This document shows, in pieces, positions 10,200-19,924 of a stretch of DNA of 64,000 bases. The position numbers were made by a program, and so were the translations under genes. Below the pieces are notes generated by a model. It was not told where the DNA came from and ran no database searches. It worked only from the letters and a program-made list of their open reading frames with translations. This stretch comes from Agapetus fuscipes. Its lineage: Eukaryota; Arthropoda; Insecta; Trichoptera; Glossosomatidae. Location of the stretch: contig OX637356.1 in the NCBI GenBank assembly GCA_951799405.1, positions 14,903,229 to 14,967,228 on the forward strand, in the 5' to 3' direction. Positions within the stretch are counted from its first letter, which is position 1, and each line of letters opens with the position of its first letter.

Positions 10200-10260
10200 C
10201 GTTTCCTGGGTTAATTTGAAATAGTGTTGGGGAATTGTATTCCTTTTCACAAATTTATCG
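10200..10260 (+). mobile_element. SINE-C 3' end fragment
   Basis: GAATTGTATTCCTTTTCACA matches the 3' end of SINE-C at 13815-14030. Confidence 0.5.
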
Positions 10261-10418
10261 AAACACTGTAGGTTCATATTTACTCAGAATTGGACATATA
10301 CTAACCTTTTACTATTAAATTTAATCTTTTCACAGAATTTGATTGTCAAATATTACGCGGTGTGTTACTCGTGTCAAAACTTTTGATATTGTGAGAATGT
10401 AAAAGTTCATGTCTAATA

Positions 10419-10658
10419 GGGCCTGTTGCACCAACCTCCAATCAATATTTGATTGAAACATCAAATTTGATTCCTTAGTTCTGGTAAGGACCTCGGTTAA
10501 ATATTTCTCGAAAGTTGGTAAAAATGTAATGGAATTTGAACAGGAAATATGATTCACATCAGCTGACTTACGTATATGCAATCAATTGTTTGATTTGAAA
10601 GGGAGAAATCACACTTAATTTTGATTTTCGTCTGATTGGAGTTTGGTGCAACAGGCCC
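10419..10658. mobile_element. Short TIR element (GGGCCTGTTGCACC)
   Basis: The ends GGGCCTGTTGCACCAA and TTGGTGCAACAGGCCC are perfect inverted repeats, continuing with CTCCAATCA / TGATTGGAG apart from a small mismatch. The element is about 240 bp and non-coding. One end recurs alone at 30198-30224. Confidence 0.85.
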
Positions 10659-10659
10659 G

Positions 10660-11464
10660 TGTTTTAATGATTGTGTGTCTAGGCGTGTCAACTTGCTATA
10701 TATATGTATGTGTGTATATGTAAGTGATTGATATTTTGTACCTCTTACTTAGTGTTTCTTAGTGTTTCTCTTACTCTTTCGAATGGATGCTTTGAGAGGC
10801 GTCCTGTATGGTCTGGAACATTCGAGATTAGGACTTGGCTATATAAATTAATACGGGCGGCGGTTCTGTGAATGATCACTGATCAGTGATCCATTAACGG
10901 CCAAGCCGTGAAGCCGCCAATACAGAAGTTAATGAGTGAACCACATGAAATCGTTTTGTTAACAATAAATATTGTAAAATAAATTCAACCGCAGTTTTAT
11001 CAAAAGTAAACCCGAAATAAATTTTATTTACAAAAGTTATTTGCATTTAACCTAATCAATAGTTTATTAGACTTTCAGGTACGAGTACATACAAACAGGT
11101 ATTGTTACAATAAGTGTGTTGTAACAATTATAATTTGCATTGAAAGTTATCCAATATTTTGTGGGTGATAGGCGCTCTCACTCACTTCTATACGAAGTAA
11201 ATAGGTTAACACGATCTCGGAGCAGTCCCGGAGCGCGCTGGTATCTCGTTAGTCTCCTCCTGCAGTTCCTGGAGCTCCTCCTGACGTGACTTCCTCCTCC
11301 GCTATCTCCGCTGAAGTGCTTCCCATCGTAAATACCATGCACGGTACTCTCCGGACTGCGGGGCTTACTTGCTCTTATCTATAGTGGGTGAACGCTCACT
11401 GAACATTTCAATAACTCAATACTTTCCACCTTTTTCAAGGGAAATCTTACCAGTTACATATCGA
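10660..11464. other. Unassigned, with a GC-rich block
   Basis: 11200-11370 is GC-rich. The minus strand there encodes a short charged run (RRRKSRQEELQELQEET) after an in-frame stop, reminiscent of a coiled coil or a decayed retroelement C-terminus. This is too short to assign. Confidence 0.35.
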
Positions 11465-12245
11465 ATCGGTCCTTAGTCTAATGGTTAGCGCTTCATACTT
11501 GTAAATGTAAGGTTGTGAGTTCGAATCCCAGCAGAGCATAACAAATATACCATTTGAATAAGAGTTTTAGGCTTACACGGCCGGCTGATGATGCTGGAGT
11601 GAAGTTTTCCGGGATCTGTTGCCGTGGTCTGTGGGAGCTGGAGCTTCCGGACGTTTCGCCCATTTCTACGATGGGCTTCTTCAGCGTGAAGTATGATGAT
11701 GATGAAGATCTTGATGAGAACTGACCACGGCAACAGATCCCGGAAAACTTTACTCTAGCAAATATACCATTTATTTGTTGAAATATGCTCGTCGTTGGGT
11801 TGAAAACTTAATATATTTTTACCATAGTCGAGTTTCCAAAGGTACATCCAGCCTTATAGAAACTTGGTCTTGCTTGAGAATTGGCACTTTCTATAGCAAA
11901 GTGTATCTTTCTGTTACCGGTCGGCTCAGTTGGTAGAGTGCTTGCATTCCATGCCGTGAGCCCGGGCTCGAATCCCACCGAGGGTGTCAGAAATGATTTC
12001 CCTTTTCGGTGTTTATTTCAAACCCCAAAAGAAAACACCAACAAGGCTTATTCAGCCTTCACAAGAAATGAGAACCATCCCTCTCGGGAGCTGGGAAATT
12101 TCCACTTCAACTTAAGTGGTTGACGTAAGGCCGGCCCACTTAGATACATGTAAAAATAGAAAGGTTCCACTCGCCACATGCAAAACCCTTCGGGGATAAC
12201 GCGGCAAGAAGTTACACTTTATATATGTATGTGTAGCTTAGTTGA
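11465..12245 (+). mobile_element. Composite SINE-A/SINE-B, interrupted
   Basis: SINE-A head at 11465-11555 (GGTCCTTAGTCTAATGG, GTTCGAATCCC), body resuming at 11759 after an insertion, then SINE-B from about 11918 (TTGGTAGAGTGCTTGCATTC) to its end TTACACTTTATATATG. The order is the same as at 208-722. Confidence 0.85.
11556..11758. mobile_element. Short hammerhead-like element with 14-bp target duplication
   Basis: A 203-bp insertion splits SINE-A and is flanked by direct copies of CAAATATACCATTT (11542-11555 and 11759-11772). Its ends carry inverted CGGGATCTGTTGCCGTGG sequences. The minus strand at 11649-11684 has CTGAAGA, one extra base, the GCCCAT / ATGGGC stem, then GAAACGTCC. A long target duplication points to an RT-based element rather than a cut-and-paste MITE. 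Confidence 0.8.
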
Positions 12246-12382
12246 GTAGACCGAGTAGCTCATTGGAAGCGCCTCCCTAAGTGAGATATTTTTCAGAGCG
12301 TCATAATACTTCCCTCCACATCCTGTTCCTCACTTATCACACTCATTCCTCCCTTCATCCCCTCACCGCACCACAATGATGT
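12246..12382. other. Unassigned, pyrimidine-rich
   Basis: TTCCTCACTTATCACACTC-type sequence; no feature recognised. Confidence 0.4.
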
Positions 12383-12705
12383 CGCCACCTTAAAGGTAAA
12401 AATAAATTAGTGTGAGGTTCACTATAATATAATAAATCTATAATCTAAGTTGCAAGGATATATTCATTTAAAGCTCTCAGATGTATGCCCACAAACCAAC
12501 ACGCGTAGTTCGCGCTTAAAAATGCTGAATGTGTACTTGCAAATAAAATCCAAACCTCAAATGAACATAAGCCCCACAACTTTTGCCGACCTTCCCTGAC
12601 TTCACTGATTGGAGAAATTATGGATAAAACATTTTATTTGGAGTAACTTCTCATTTCTTATCTATTTATTTTATTTTATTGTTTTCTTTCGTTAAAAGTA
12701 GAAAT
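12383..12705 (+). mobile_element. MITE-1 split by R1
   Basis: Left part GCCACCTTAAAGGTAAAA (12383-12424) and right part CACTGATTGGAGAAATTATG onward (12601-12705) belong to one MITE-1 copy, with an R1 between them. Confidence 0.7.
12425..12600 (-). repeat. R1 repeat inside MITE-1
   Basis: Runs from the inverted tail AATCTATAATCTAAG to CCGACCTTCCCTGA. The 5' part of R1 is missing. Confidence 0.85.
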
Positions 12706-12935
12706 AATAATCTGCAATCTAAGTTGCAAAGATATATTAACATTCAAAGCTCATATCAAATGCATGCCCACAAAAATACACGTGCAGTTCGCGCTTCCGA
12801 ATGCTGAATGTGTACTTACAAATAAATTTCAAACCTCAAATAAACATACACCCTGCAACTTTTGTCGACCTGCCCTGAAACAGGGGTGATATTGGCAAAG
12901 TGAACAATTTATTTACATATATTTTTTATGGTTTG
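12706..12935 (-). repeat. R1 repeat
   Basis: Same subfamily as its neighbour at 12425, with CTGAAACAGGGGTGATATTG. The 5' end is lost in AT-rich sequence. Confidence 0.88.
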
Positions 12936-12963
12936 TGTATTAACACTGTGAAAATTCATGTTT

Positions 12964-13300
12964 TTGGTTTGTTATTCAAATAAACAACACTTTTAACTTT
13001 TAAACACTGTTTTTAATTTCACAAATACAATATAATTAAAAAATTAAATTTTAAATTATACTAAACTAACGTTTTCGACTATTCAGTCATCATCAATATT
13101 TTCCTATTTATATTTTCAATATTTTCCATCAATTTTTTCAATATTTTCCTATTCCTGATATTTTCCTACCTGATGATGACTGAATAGTCGAAAACGTTAG
13201 TAGTATATTTTTTTTTTTTTTTTTTTAATTATATTGTATTCGTGAAATTAAAAACAGTATTTAAAAGTTAAAAGTGTTGTTTATTTGAATAACAAACCAA
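12964..13300. mobile_element. Foldback element with paired hammerhead-like motifs
   Basis: Two inverted arms of about 130 bp (12964-13095 and 13171-13300) match almost perfectly, from TTGGTTTGTTATTCAAATAA to the inner CATCATCA. Each arm carries CTGATGA, one extra base, a GACT/AGTC stem and GAAAACG at its inner end. The loop is a run of AATATTTTCC-type repeats. No reading frame is present. Confidence 0.85.
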
Positions 13301-13309
13301 TTTATTTAC

Positions 13310-13629
13310 AGTATGAGTGGTCAGCCTCATACCAATAAATATATGGAAATACAGGAAATCATTTTCCCATCGCTTCTATCCATTTATCTCACTTACAAAA
13401 AAAACTTACGGTGTAATTCTCAAACAGCAAAGCCATGGCTCATCCTTAGCCTGCAGCGAATTGTCCAATAAAAAATCTATGTTTCGTAAATCATCACTGG
13501 TATGGTCAAGGGAATAAGGCGTTGGAATTCGAATTTGCTTTAATGAAACAATTGCAATTTCGAACCCCGCCTGCGCCGTGTCCTATCGATAATAAATACA
13601 CATGCCATTGGGTAATTATTAATCAACAA
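13310..13629. other. Unassigned sequence
   Basis: No feature recognised beyond remnants of an R1 5' end (GTGGTCAGCCTCATACCAA, near 13318). Confidence 0.4.
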
Positions 13630-13785
13630 TTCATTATTCAGTTTGGGCTTTTATGTTGTGGTCCACATGCGGCATTTGTAGCGCAAACTTTTACGCGTCT
13701 GCTTATGGGAATGCATTTTATATGAATCTGAAATGTACCTAATAATATATCTTTGCAACTTAGATTATAGATCATAGACTAATAT
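13630..13785 (+). repeat. R1 repeat, 3' half
   Basis: GTCCACATGCGGCATTTGTA through GCAACTTAGATTATAG; 5' truncated. Confidence 0.8.
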
Positions 13786-13814
13786 TGAATTTACTATCTA
13801 CAAATCTACAAAAA

Positions 13815-14030
13815 AGCGTGTTTGGAATAGAACAACGTTGGTTCGATCTACGCTTGGGTCATTTGACCATAACTTTGACCCTGGTTCATCAGATGTTGTT
13901 CAGTAATTGTTAATTGATAATTCATTAAAATAAACAACAATGAATTATTAATTGATGATTATTAATACCTTTGTCTGGCCAGGCAGAATAGGTTAGTGAA
14001 TTGCATTCCCCTTCACAAATCTATTTAAAA
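13815..14030 (+). mobile_element. SINE-C
   Basis: GGTTCGATCTACGCTTGGG (B-box region), GACCATAACTTTGACCCTGG and the 3' end CACAAATCTATTTAAAA. The A-box part is missing; it differs from 36745-37000 by small changes. Confidence 0.75.
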
Positions 14031-14369
14031 AAAGAAAAAAATACACATTCAAATATTTCTTTCATAAACATGTCGAAAAACGTGTTAATATCTATGACAA
14101 GGATCAGATAAAGAATACAGAGAAGAAAAAAAAGAAAGGAAGATATGGTGGAGCCTTAAAAAATACAACTATTTCCTTTGCACCCCGGAATAAATCAAAT
14201 CCAATGCGGGCTTTGAAATGAAAAACATCCCGGACAACCTTTGGCTTGAATAAACATTTGGGGCAAATAAAAAATATATTAAAGGAATCAAATATGGCGA
14301 AGTCCATTGAAAAGCTTCGCACTTTCCAAAAATAGAAACTTGGAAAAAAATTATTCATCATTATTGCTA
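14031..14369. other. Unassigned sequence
   Basis: No repeat recognised. The 90-residue minus-strand frame at 14104-14376 is Phe-rich because of A-rich DNA and has no recognisable domain. Confidence 0.4.
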
Positions 14370-14430
14370 ATGTCATCCCTGTTTCAGGGAAGGGCGGTTA
14401 GAGTTGCATGGTTTATGTACAGTAATGGTC
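14370..14430 (+). repeat. R1 fragment
   Basis: GCTAATGTCATCCCTGTTTC to GCATGGTTTATG only. Confidence 0.7.
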
Positions 14431-14444
14431 ACACATGATCTTGC

Positions 14445-14797
14445 TGCATGTATTTGAAGATAGGATGGAGTAAAATATGGCGGCGTATCAACAGCTTATA
14501 CTTTTATTGGAACAGCGATCAGCTGTTGTTATAGAAGAAAAAAATCAGTTCATCTTCAGTCGTCGTGCTGAGAGGGTGTCTCCTGAAGACGTAAGCTACG
14601 TCGCTAACGAAACGTCGAGAATAAAGTAAGTTATCTTATAACGGTTCGTCTAATATCCGATAAATTAACTTTAACTGTGTAGTTATAATTATTGTAAACA
14701 GCGATCAGCTGTTCAGGCCCCGCCATGTTTTTTTCCGTCCTATTTTCAAATAGATACGGTAATATATACCGACGGCAGTCGAGACTTCTAATCTACT
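14445..14797. mobile_element. MITE-4 split by a hammerhead-like element
   Basis: The left part has ATTTGAAGATAGGATGGAG and the right part has its near inverted counterpart CCGTCCTATTTTCAAATAG, with AGACTTCT at the outer edge. The 169 bp at 14528-14696 are a later insertion. Confidence 0.65.
14528..14696 (+). mobile_element. Short hammerhead-like element with 17-bp target duplication
   Basis: Flanked by perfect direct copies of AACAGCGATCAGCTGTT (14511-14527 and 14697-14713). At 14583-14616 it has CTGAAGA, one extra base, an imperfect GTAAGC / GCTAAC stem, then GAAACGTC. A related element at 59565-59735 has the same motif with a fully paired stem. It is non-coding. Confidence 0.8.
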
Positions 14798-14945
14798 CAA
14801 ATCTAAGTTGCACAGATTTGCAACATTGGAGATTCACATTATATGCATTATCACAAGCAGACACGTATAAATTCGCGCCTGCACATGCCGCGTGTGAACC
14901 TACAACATTAAAACATAAATCTCAAATGAGCACTGAGCCCATGCT
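14798..14945 (-). repeat. R1 repeat, 3' part
   Basis: First of three adjacent R1 units in alternating orientation. CAAATCTAAGTTGCACAG begins it and AATCTCAAATGAGC ends it. Confidence 0.8.
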
Positions 14946-15172
14946 GTAGAAAATAGTTCACTTTGACAATGTCACCCCTGTTTTCAGGGAAGGTCGGCAA
15001 GAGTTGCAGGGTGTCTGTCCATGTGAGATTCGGATTTTTATATTGTAGGACCACATGCGGCATGTTTAAGCGCGAACTTGTGCATGTCTGTTTGTGAAAG
15101 TGCATATAATGTGAATCTTTAATGTTACATATATTTTGCAACTTCGATTAGATTAGATTAGACAAACACCCT
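14940..15172 (+). repeat. R1 repeat, nearly complete
   Basis: ATGCTGTAGAAAATAGTTCAC at the 5' end, CACATGCGGCATGTT inside, and a (GATTA)n tail at 15150-15170. Confidence 0.9.
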
Positions 15173-15248
15173 GCAACTCTTGCCGACGTTCTCTGAAACA
15201 GGGGTGACGTTGGCAAAGTGAACCACTATCTACAGCATGGGTGGTAAC
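15172..15248 (-). repeat. R1 fragment, 5' part
   Basis: ACACCCTGCAACTCTTGCC to AGCATGGGTGGTAACC. Confidence 0.85.
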
Positions 15249-15622
15249 CTATGAGTTAAGAAACTTCTACACTTGGAGTACAAATTCACGTCTTCCAAAT
15301 GCCTCAATCTTTATTCCACCCTGTCCATGCGTGCACATACATATTGTAATGGCCGCATCTGCGCGCGCTTTCTCAAGCCTCGCTGAAAATATAATCGGCA
15401 TGTCGTCCCCATGCCAGCTGAATATTTCATGACGAACGTGACAGAGACGTTCACCGCCCCTGCATCCAAACGTCACACTTCTCCCCTACTTTCAGCGTGC
15501 CCTCCCATCTGGATTAAACCCTAAAAATGCGTCGCCTCCATGGGGTATGCGTCTTCAAGATTCAAGAGATAATCTTGTACTTTAGTAACCATGCAAGAAA
15601 AATGATGTTTTTTTCTTATTAT
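15249..15622. other. Unassigned sequence
   Basis: Moderately GC-rich at 15280-15480 with no recognisable exon; short overlapping frames on both strands are unsupported. Confidence 0.4.
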
Positions 15623-15626
15623 TTAA

Positions 15627-16147
15627 CCCTACACTGCACGATTTTCTGTAAATGCAAAAAAATATGTATTTGGCTGTATTATCCCACATAAATAATGGGA
15701 AAAATAGTAAAAAAAAATCAAAAAACATTTTTTTTGTACTTTTTTGTAGAAAAATCAATTTTCACAAAATCATAACTTGTACTATAAGACATTATTTTCG
15801 GACGCTATTTAATATAGAAATATTTAAATACTCATTTATGGACCTTGTTTTGTCATAAGAAATAGTTTATATCCCTGTGAACTGTAAATAAACCACTTTT
15901 AAAAAATAAAAAGCAAGAGCGTCCACAGCACGTATTTAGAAGTTTTGTCAAGCCCATTGGTCAAATCACAATAATAAAGTCATATTCACACACAATATTT
16001 ATGTTGAGCAAGTTTAAGCCTTACCACAGTGGGCAGAGAGATGTAGCCTATATGATAATATAGCACTAAAGTGAGAAAAAAAAAATTCACAGTGAAAGTA
16101 GGATTTTAAAATGATGTTACAAATAAGTAACAGTATGCAGTGTAGGG
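15627..16147. mobile_element. piggyBac-like non-autonomous element
   Basis: The ends CCCTACACTGCA and TGCAGTGTAGGG are perfect inverted repeats, flanked on both sides by TTAA (15623-15626 and 16148-16151). A TTAA target with CCC-starting termini is the piggyBac hallmark. The 521-bp interior lacks a transposase. It sits in the tail of a minus-strand SINE-C. Confidence 0.88.
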
Positions 16148-16205
16148 TTAAATAGATTTGTGAAGAGGAATGCAATTCCAGAAACAGATACTTATATTAA
16201 TTATC
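16148..16205 (-). mobile_element. SINE-C 3' end
   Basis: AAATAGATTTGTGAAGAGG then TGCAATTCC is the inverted 3' end of SINE-C, cut off at 16205. Confidence 0.65.
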
Positions 16206-16242
16206 AATTAATAATTAATTATTTGAATTATTACTTAAAACG

Positions 16243-16316
16243 TCCGGTCGATAGTTCAGTTGGTAGAGTACTTGCATTCCATGCTGAGAACCCGAGTTTA
16301 AATCCCACCGAGTGTT
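16243..16316 (+). mobile_element. SINE-B head only
   Basis: GGTCGATAGTTCAGTTGG to AAATCCCACCGAG. The body is replaced by a LINE fragment. Confidence 0.8.
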
Positions 16317-16465
16317 TTGTCTTGTCTTGTGTCCTGCCGCCATTCCTCTAGGGGTGTCTGGTACCTCCACACAAGTGCCTCCACTTGACTCTGTCCTTGC
16401 ATACTTATTTCATCTCATCTCATCTGGTTTCATCACTTTTTTCATGCACGCTCTTCTCTTGTTTT
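16317..16465 (-). pseudogene. LINE 3' end fragment
   Basis: Matches the plus-strand fragment at 29853-30045 in inverse (CCTGCCGCCATTCCTCTAGG, GTGCCTCCACTTGACTC). The last ~40 codons and the 3' end remain. Confidence 0.75.
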
Positions 16466-16705
16466 TAATCTAATCTAAGTTGCAAAATATATGTAACATT
16501 AAAGATTCACATTATTGGCACTTTCACAAACAGACATGCACAAGTTCGCGCTTAAAAATGCCGCATGTGGTCCTAACGCAACTACAATATAAAAACCCGA
16601 ATCTCACATGGACATACACCCTGCAACTTTTGCCGATCTTCCCTGAAACAGGGGTGACATTGGCAAAGTGAACCATTTTCTACCGCATGGGTGGTCAGCC
16701 ACTCG
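16465..16705 (-). repeat. R1 repeat, LINE-like subfamily
   Basis: Inverted (GATTA)n tail, AAATGCCGCATGTGGTCC, and CTGAAACAGGGGTGACATTG. Confidence 0.9.
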
Positions 16706-16851
16706 ACCAGAATTCAAGCACTCGACCAACTGAGCTTCTGACGAAATTTTTAATTTGTACTTCCGGTTTTAATTTCATTTATTTTTCACTGTTTATTTTC
16801 AATTATATATTTACCGTTCAAAAATTTGTTATCAGTGCCTCAAGTATTAAA
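16706..16851. other. Unassigned sequence
   Basis: AT-rich, no feature seen. Confidence 0.4.
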
Positions 16852-16994
16852 TATTGCGTAAAACTCACCTCGATTGCGTAAATCGAAAAACAATTGAAAG
16901 CTAAAATTTCCTCTAGGATTGCCGTCGTTTATTCCATACATTTTTCATTTACGCAATCGAGGTGAGTTTGACGCGGTGTTTTATACTCGGAGCA
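16852..16994. mobile_element. MITE-2 palindromic element
   Basis: AACTCACCTCGATTGCGTAA near one end mirrors TTACGCAATCGAGGTGAGTT near the other; TTTTATACTCGG closes the element. About 140 bp, non-coding. Confidence 0.8.
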
Positions 16995-17184
16995 CAGGAA
17001 AAACAAGAGACGAAAACACAATAAACATTATTTGAAAGAGACATAATTTTCTGTCAACGAAACAAAATTTCAGGTTTTGAAAAGCCTTCAAAAGCTGCAT
17101 TGTCTATGAGGCTTTGAAATGTTTATTTTGAAGGTAGATATTTTGTACATTGAGTGTAAAATATATTTACACAAACACGATCGA

Positions 17185-17725
17185 GAGCGGTCCGTAGTCT
17201 AATGCTAACACTTTAGACTCGTACATGAATGATTGTGGGTTTGAATCCCGGCGGAGCAAAAAAAAAAAACCATTTATATTTTCAAATATGCGCTGAAAGT
17301 GAAAAATTCATATACCTTTACCAAAGACCGGTCACGAAAGGTCTGTCAAGCCTTATAGCAACTGGGTCTTGCTTGAGAATTGGCGCATAGTAGCTTCGGC
17401 GAAGCTCGTAAAAAAAGTCCTGTCGATAGTTTAGTTGGTAGAATGCTTGCATTCTATGCTGAGAGCAAAGGTCCAAATCCCGAGGGTGTCAGAAAAGATT
17501 TCCCGTTTTGGTATTTATTTCGAACCCAAAATAAATACCGGCAAGGTTTACCCAGCCTTCACAAGAAAAAAGAACCATCCTTCTCGGGGGCTGGGAAACC
17601 CCCTCTTCAACTGAAGTGGTTGGTGTGAGATTAGCCCTCTTACAAGTAAAAATGAATAAGTGCCGAATGCACGCGTCCCCTTCGGGGATCACACAAGCAA
17701 GATGTTACAGTTTATGTGTAGCTTA
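17185..17725 (+). mobile_element. Composite SINE-A/SINE-B
   Basis: SINE-A head CGGTCCGTAGTCTAATGC, B-box GGTTTGAATCCCGG, body to GAAGCTCG (17412). An A-run then leads into SINE-B, CTGTCGATAGTTTAGTTGG. It ends ATGTTACAGTTTATGTG. Confidence 0.85.
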
Positions 17726-17734
17726 GCTGAGTTT

Positions 17735-17870
17735 AGCTGCTGCGATCGCGTAAATCGAAAATGTATCGAAGACACGACGGCGCTCCTAGTGAGTGATTTA
17801 GTTTTTATACACTTTTTGTTTGTTTTACGCGATCGAGTTGAGTTAATGGAATGCTTTTTATACTCGGGGT
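17735..17870. mobile_element. MITE-2
   Basis: GCGATCGCGTAAATCGAAAA and TTTTACGCGATCGAGTTGAG face each other; ends TTTTATACTCGG. Confidence 0.75.
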
Positions 17871-18279
17871 GGTGTTTCCTTGTCGATGTAATAATGAGAG
17901 ACAGCTGTAAATGGGGACAGCGGGAAGAAGCAGGTTCGCCAAATAAGATGTAGCGTCTGCAGACAGGTCTCTCATAAATAACTCAAACTGTTCATGGCTT
18001 TGATAATGTCGTCTCCCCTTTATTTATTCTCCTCCTTAACCCTTACACGCCTGCATGTATAAAAAATTCGTTTTTTATTCATCTTTATTTTTATTTAAAA
18101 AAAGGACAAGCGAAGAGTAATGCGATTCAACAACCTATTTTGTATTAACATTATCATATCATTAAAATAATGAATTATTTTTAATTGGCACACACACAGA
18201 TCAAGAAAAGAAGTTATTGACTCCGTTATCTATGGGCACACATAATTTTCGCCCCCCAGTTAGGAAACCACTGATAAAA

Positions 18280-18515
18280 CCTGTAGTCTGAGTTGCAAAG
18301 ATGTGTTTAAATTTAAAATTCATATTAAATGCATGCTCACAAACACGTGTAAGTTCACGCTTACAAATGCTGCATGTGTACTTACAAATTAAAATCCAAC
18401 CTTAAATGAACATTAGCCCTGCAACTTTCAGTGACCTTCCCTAAAGCAGGGGTGATATTGGCAAAGTGAACCACTTTTTACAGTTTGGGTGGTCAGCCTC
18501 ATACTGTAATTATAT
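18280..18515 (-). repeat. R1 repeat, complete
   Basis: Tail AGTCTGAGTTGCAAAG through TTTACAGTTTGGGTGG. It includes AAAGCAGGGGTGATATTG. Confidence 0.88.
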
Positions 18516-18599
18516 TGTAAAATGTTTTGTTCCATTTTAACTTCCTTGACAAACAAGTTTGTATGAGGCCGACCACCCTTACTCGAAGGGTTGGTTCTC

Positions 18600-18842
18600 T
18601 CTATATCTAAGTTGCAAAGATAAATTGACGTTTAAAGCTTATATTAAATGCATGCCCACAAGCAGATACGTGTAAGTTTTATGCTTGTAAATGCTGCATG
18701 TGTACTTACAAAAAAAAAAAAAACTCAAATGAACATAATATGTAAGTACACCCTGAAACTTTTGCTGGTCTTCCCTGAAATAAGGGTGACATTGGAAAAG
18801 GGTAATATTTCTTCCAGTTAAGGTGGTCAGGGTCATACCAAC
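18600..18842 (-). repeat. R1 repeat, complete
   Basis: TATCTAAGTTGCAAAG to GGTGGTCAGGGTCATACC; a 12-base A run lies inside. Confidence 0.85.
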
Positions 18843-18844
18843 CG

Positions 18845-19689
18845 ATTAGCAAAGGAACTATAATACCTATTTATATGTACCTAAACAATAACTGTAAATT
18901 CAAATAGTGTTAAATTAAATAAAATTACGTACTGACATTTATAGAAAAATGTTTGTATAACATATTACCTAATGCTTTTCTATTTTTTAGGATTATTCAA
19001 AACAACCCTACAAACGAAAGGGTTAAGTACACCAATATCATTTACAGCATAATTTCATTGCCCATCTTCCAATAGACATTTTATGTTTCTCTGCATAAAA
19101 CTGGAAAATCGATAGCGACGTTTTGGCTAAGACCGGCTTAGTGCAGTCGAGAAGCGTGGCTTAGGGAATCTCCGGCTTAATTCTTTTCTCGGAGAAAAAA
19201 AAAACAAGATAATACTCGAGTCGGATTTTGATAGTTTTCTTGACATTTCTTTTATCATGGCCGCCGTGACGTCGGTCGGTAACCTCTCTGTTTGCTTTAC
19301 CGACCTCTCCCTTCTACTTCCCCCGCCCTCCCAGAGAAACACTCCCCCTACCCTTCCTTTTTACATTCCCTCTCTTTCGTCACCACCACAGGGTTTCAAG
19401 GTTCACACACATATTGAGTATGGTTGTATAAAACGTAAAGTTTTAAGTGACGTATATCAAAGTTATGAAAGAAAAAAAATGGTGAACATTTCGGATGCAA
19501 ACTTTGTCACTTGTGCTTTCAGCATTTTGTAGTAGAAATACTATTGGAATGGGATAGAAGCCTTTGTAAAATTGTAAAATGAAATCAGAAAGAAATTGTA
19601 TGAGACTGACTATAAGATAGCATTTTGGTGATTTTCGAGAAAATTTAAAATAATAGAAAAAACAGGAGACTTAAAAAAAGGTTTTTGTA
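18845..19689. other. Unassigned sequence
   Basis: Contains a GC-richer piece at 19240-19400 starting ATGGCCGCCGTGACG and a 91-residue plus-strand frame with no recognisable domain. Neither a splice site nor a repeat match supports it. Confidence 0.4.
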
Positions 19690-19905
19690 TTTTTTATTAT
19701 GGTTCACTTTGCTAACGTCACCCCTGTGTCAGGAAGGTCGGAAAAAGTTGCAGGGTTTATGTTCATTTAGGGTTTGGATTTTATTTGTAAGTACACATTC
19801 AGCATTTGTAAGCGCGAACTACACGTGTTTGTTTGTGGGCATGCATTTGATATCAGCTTTAAATGTTAATATATTTTTGCAACTTAGATTATAGATTAAC
19901 AAATA
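19690..19905 (+). repeat. R1 repeat
   Basis: GGTTCACTTTGCTAACGTC to GCAACTTAGATTATAG; the 5' 45 bp are absent. Confidence 0.9.
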
Positions 19906-19924
19906 TTTTCTATAAACTTGTCTG

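Larger units (their letters stand above)
18042..19026. mobile_element. Possible piggyBac-like element holding two R1 copies
   Basis: TTAACCCTTACACG at 18042 and AACGAAAGGGTTAA ending near 19025 could be TTAA-flanked termini. The inverted match is only about seven bases, so this is tentative. Confidence 0.3.

Noticed and set aside
18042..19026. Firm piggyBac call
   Set aside because: TTAA and CCCTT ends exist, but only about seven terminal bases match; kept only as a low-confidence feature.
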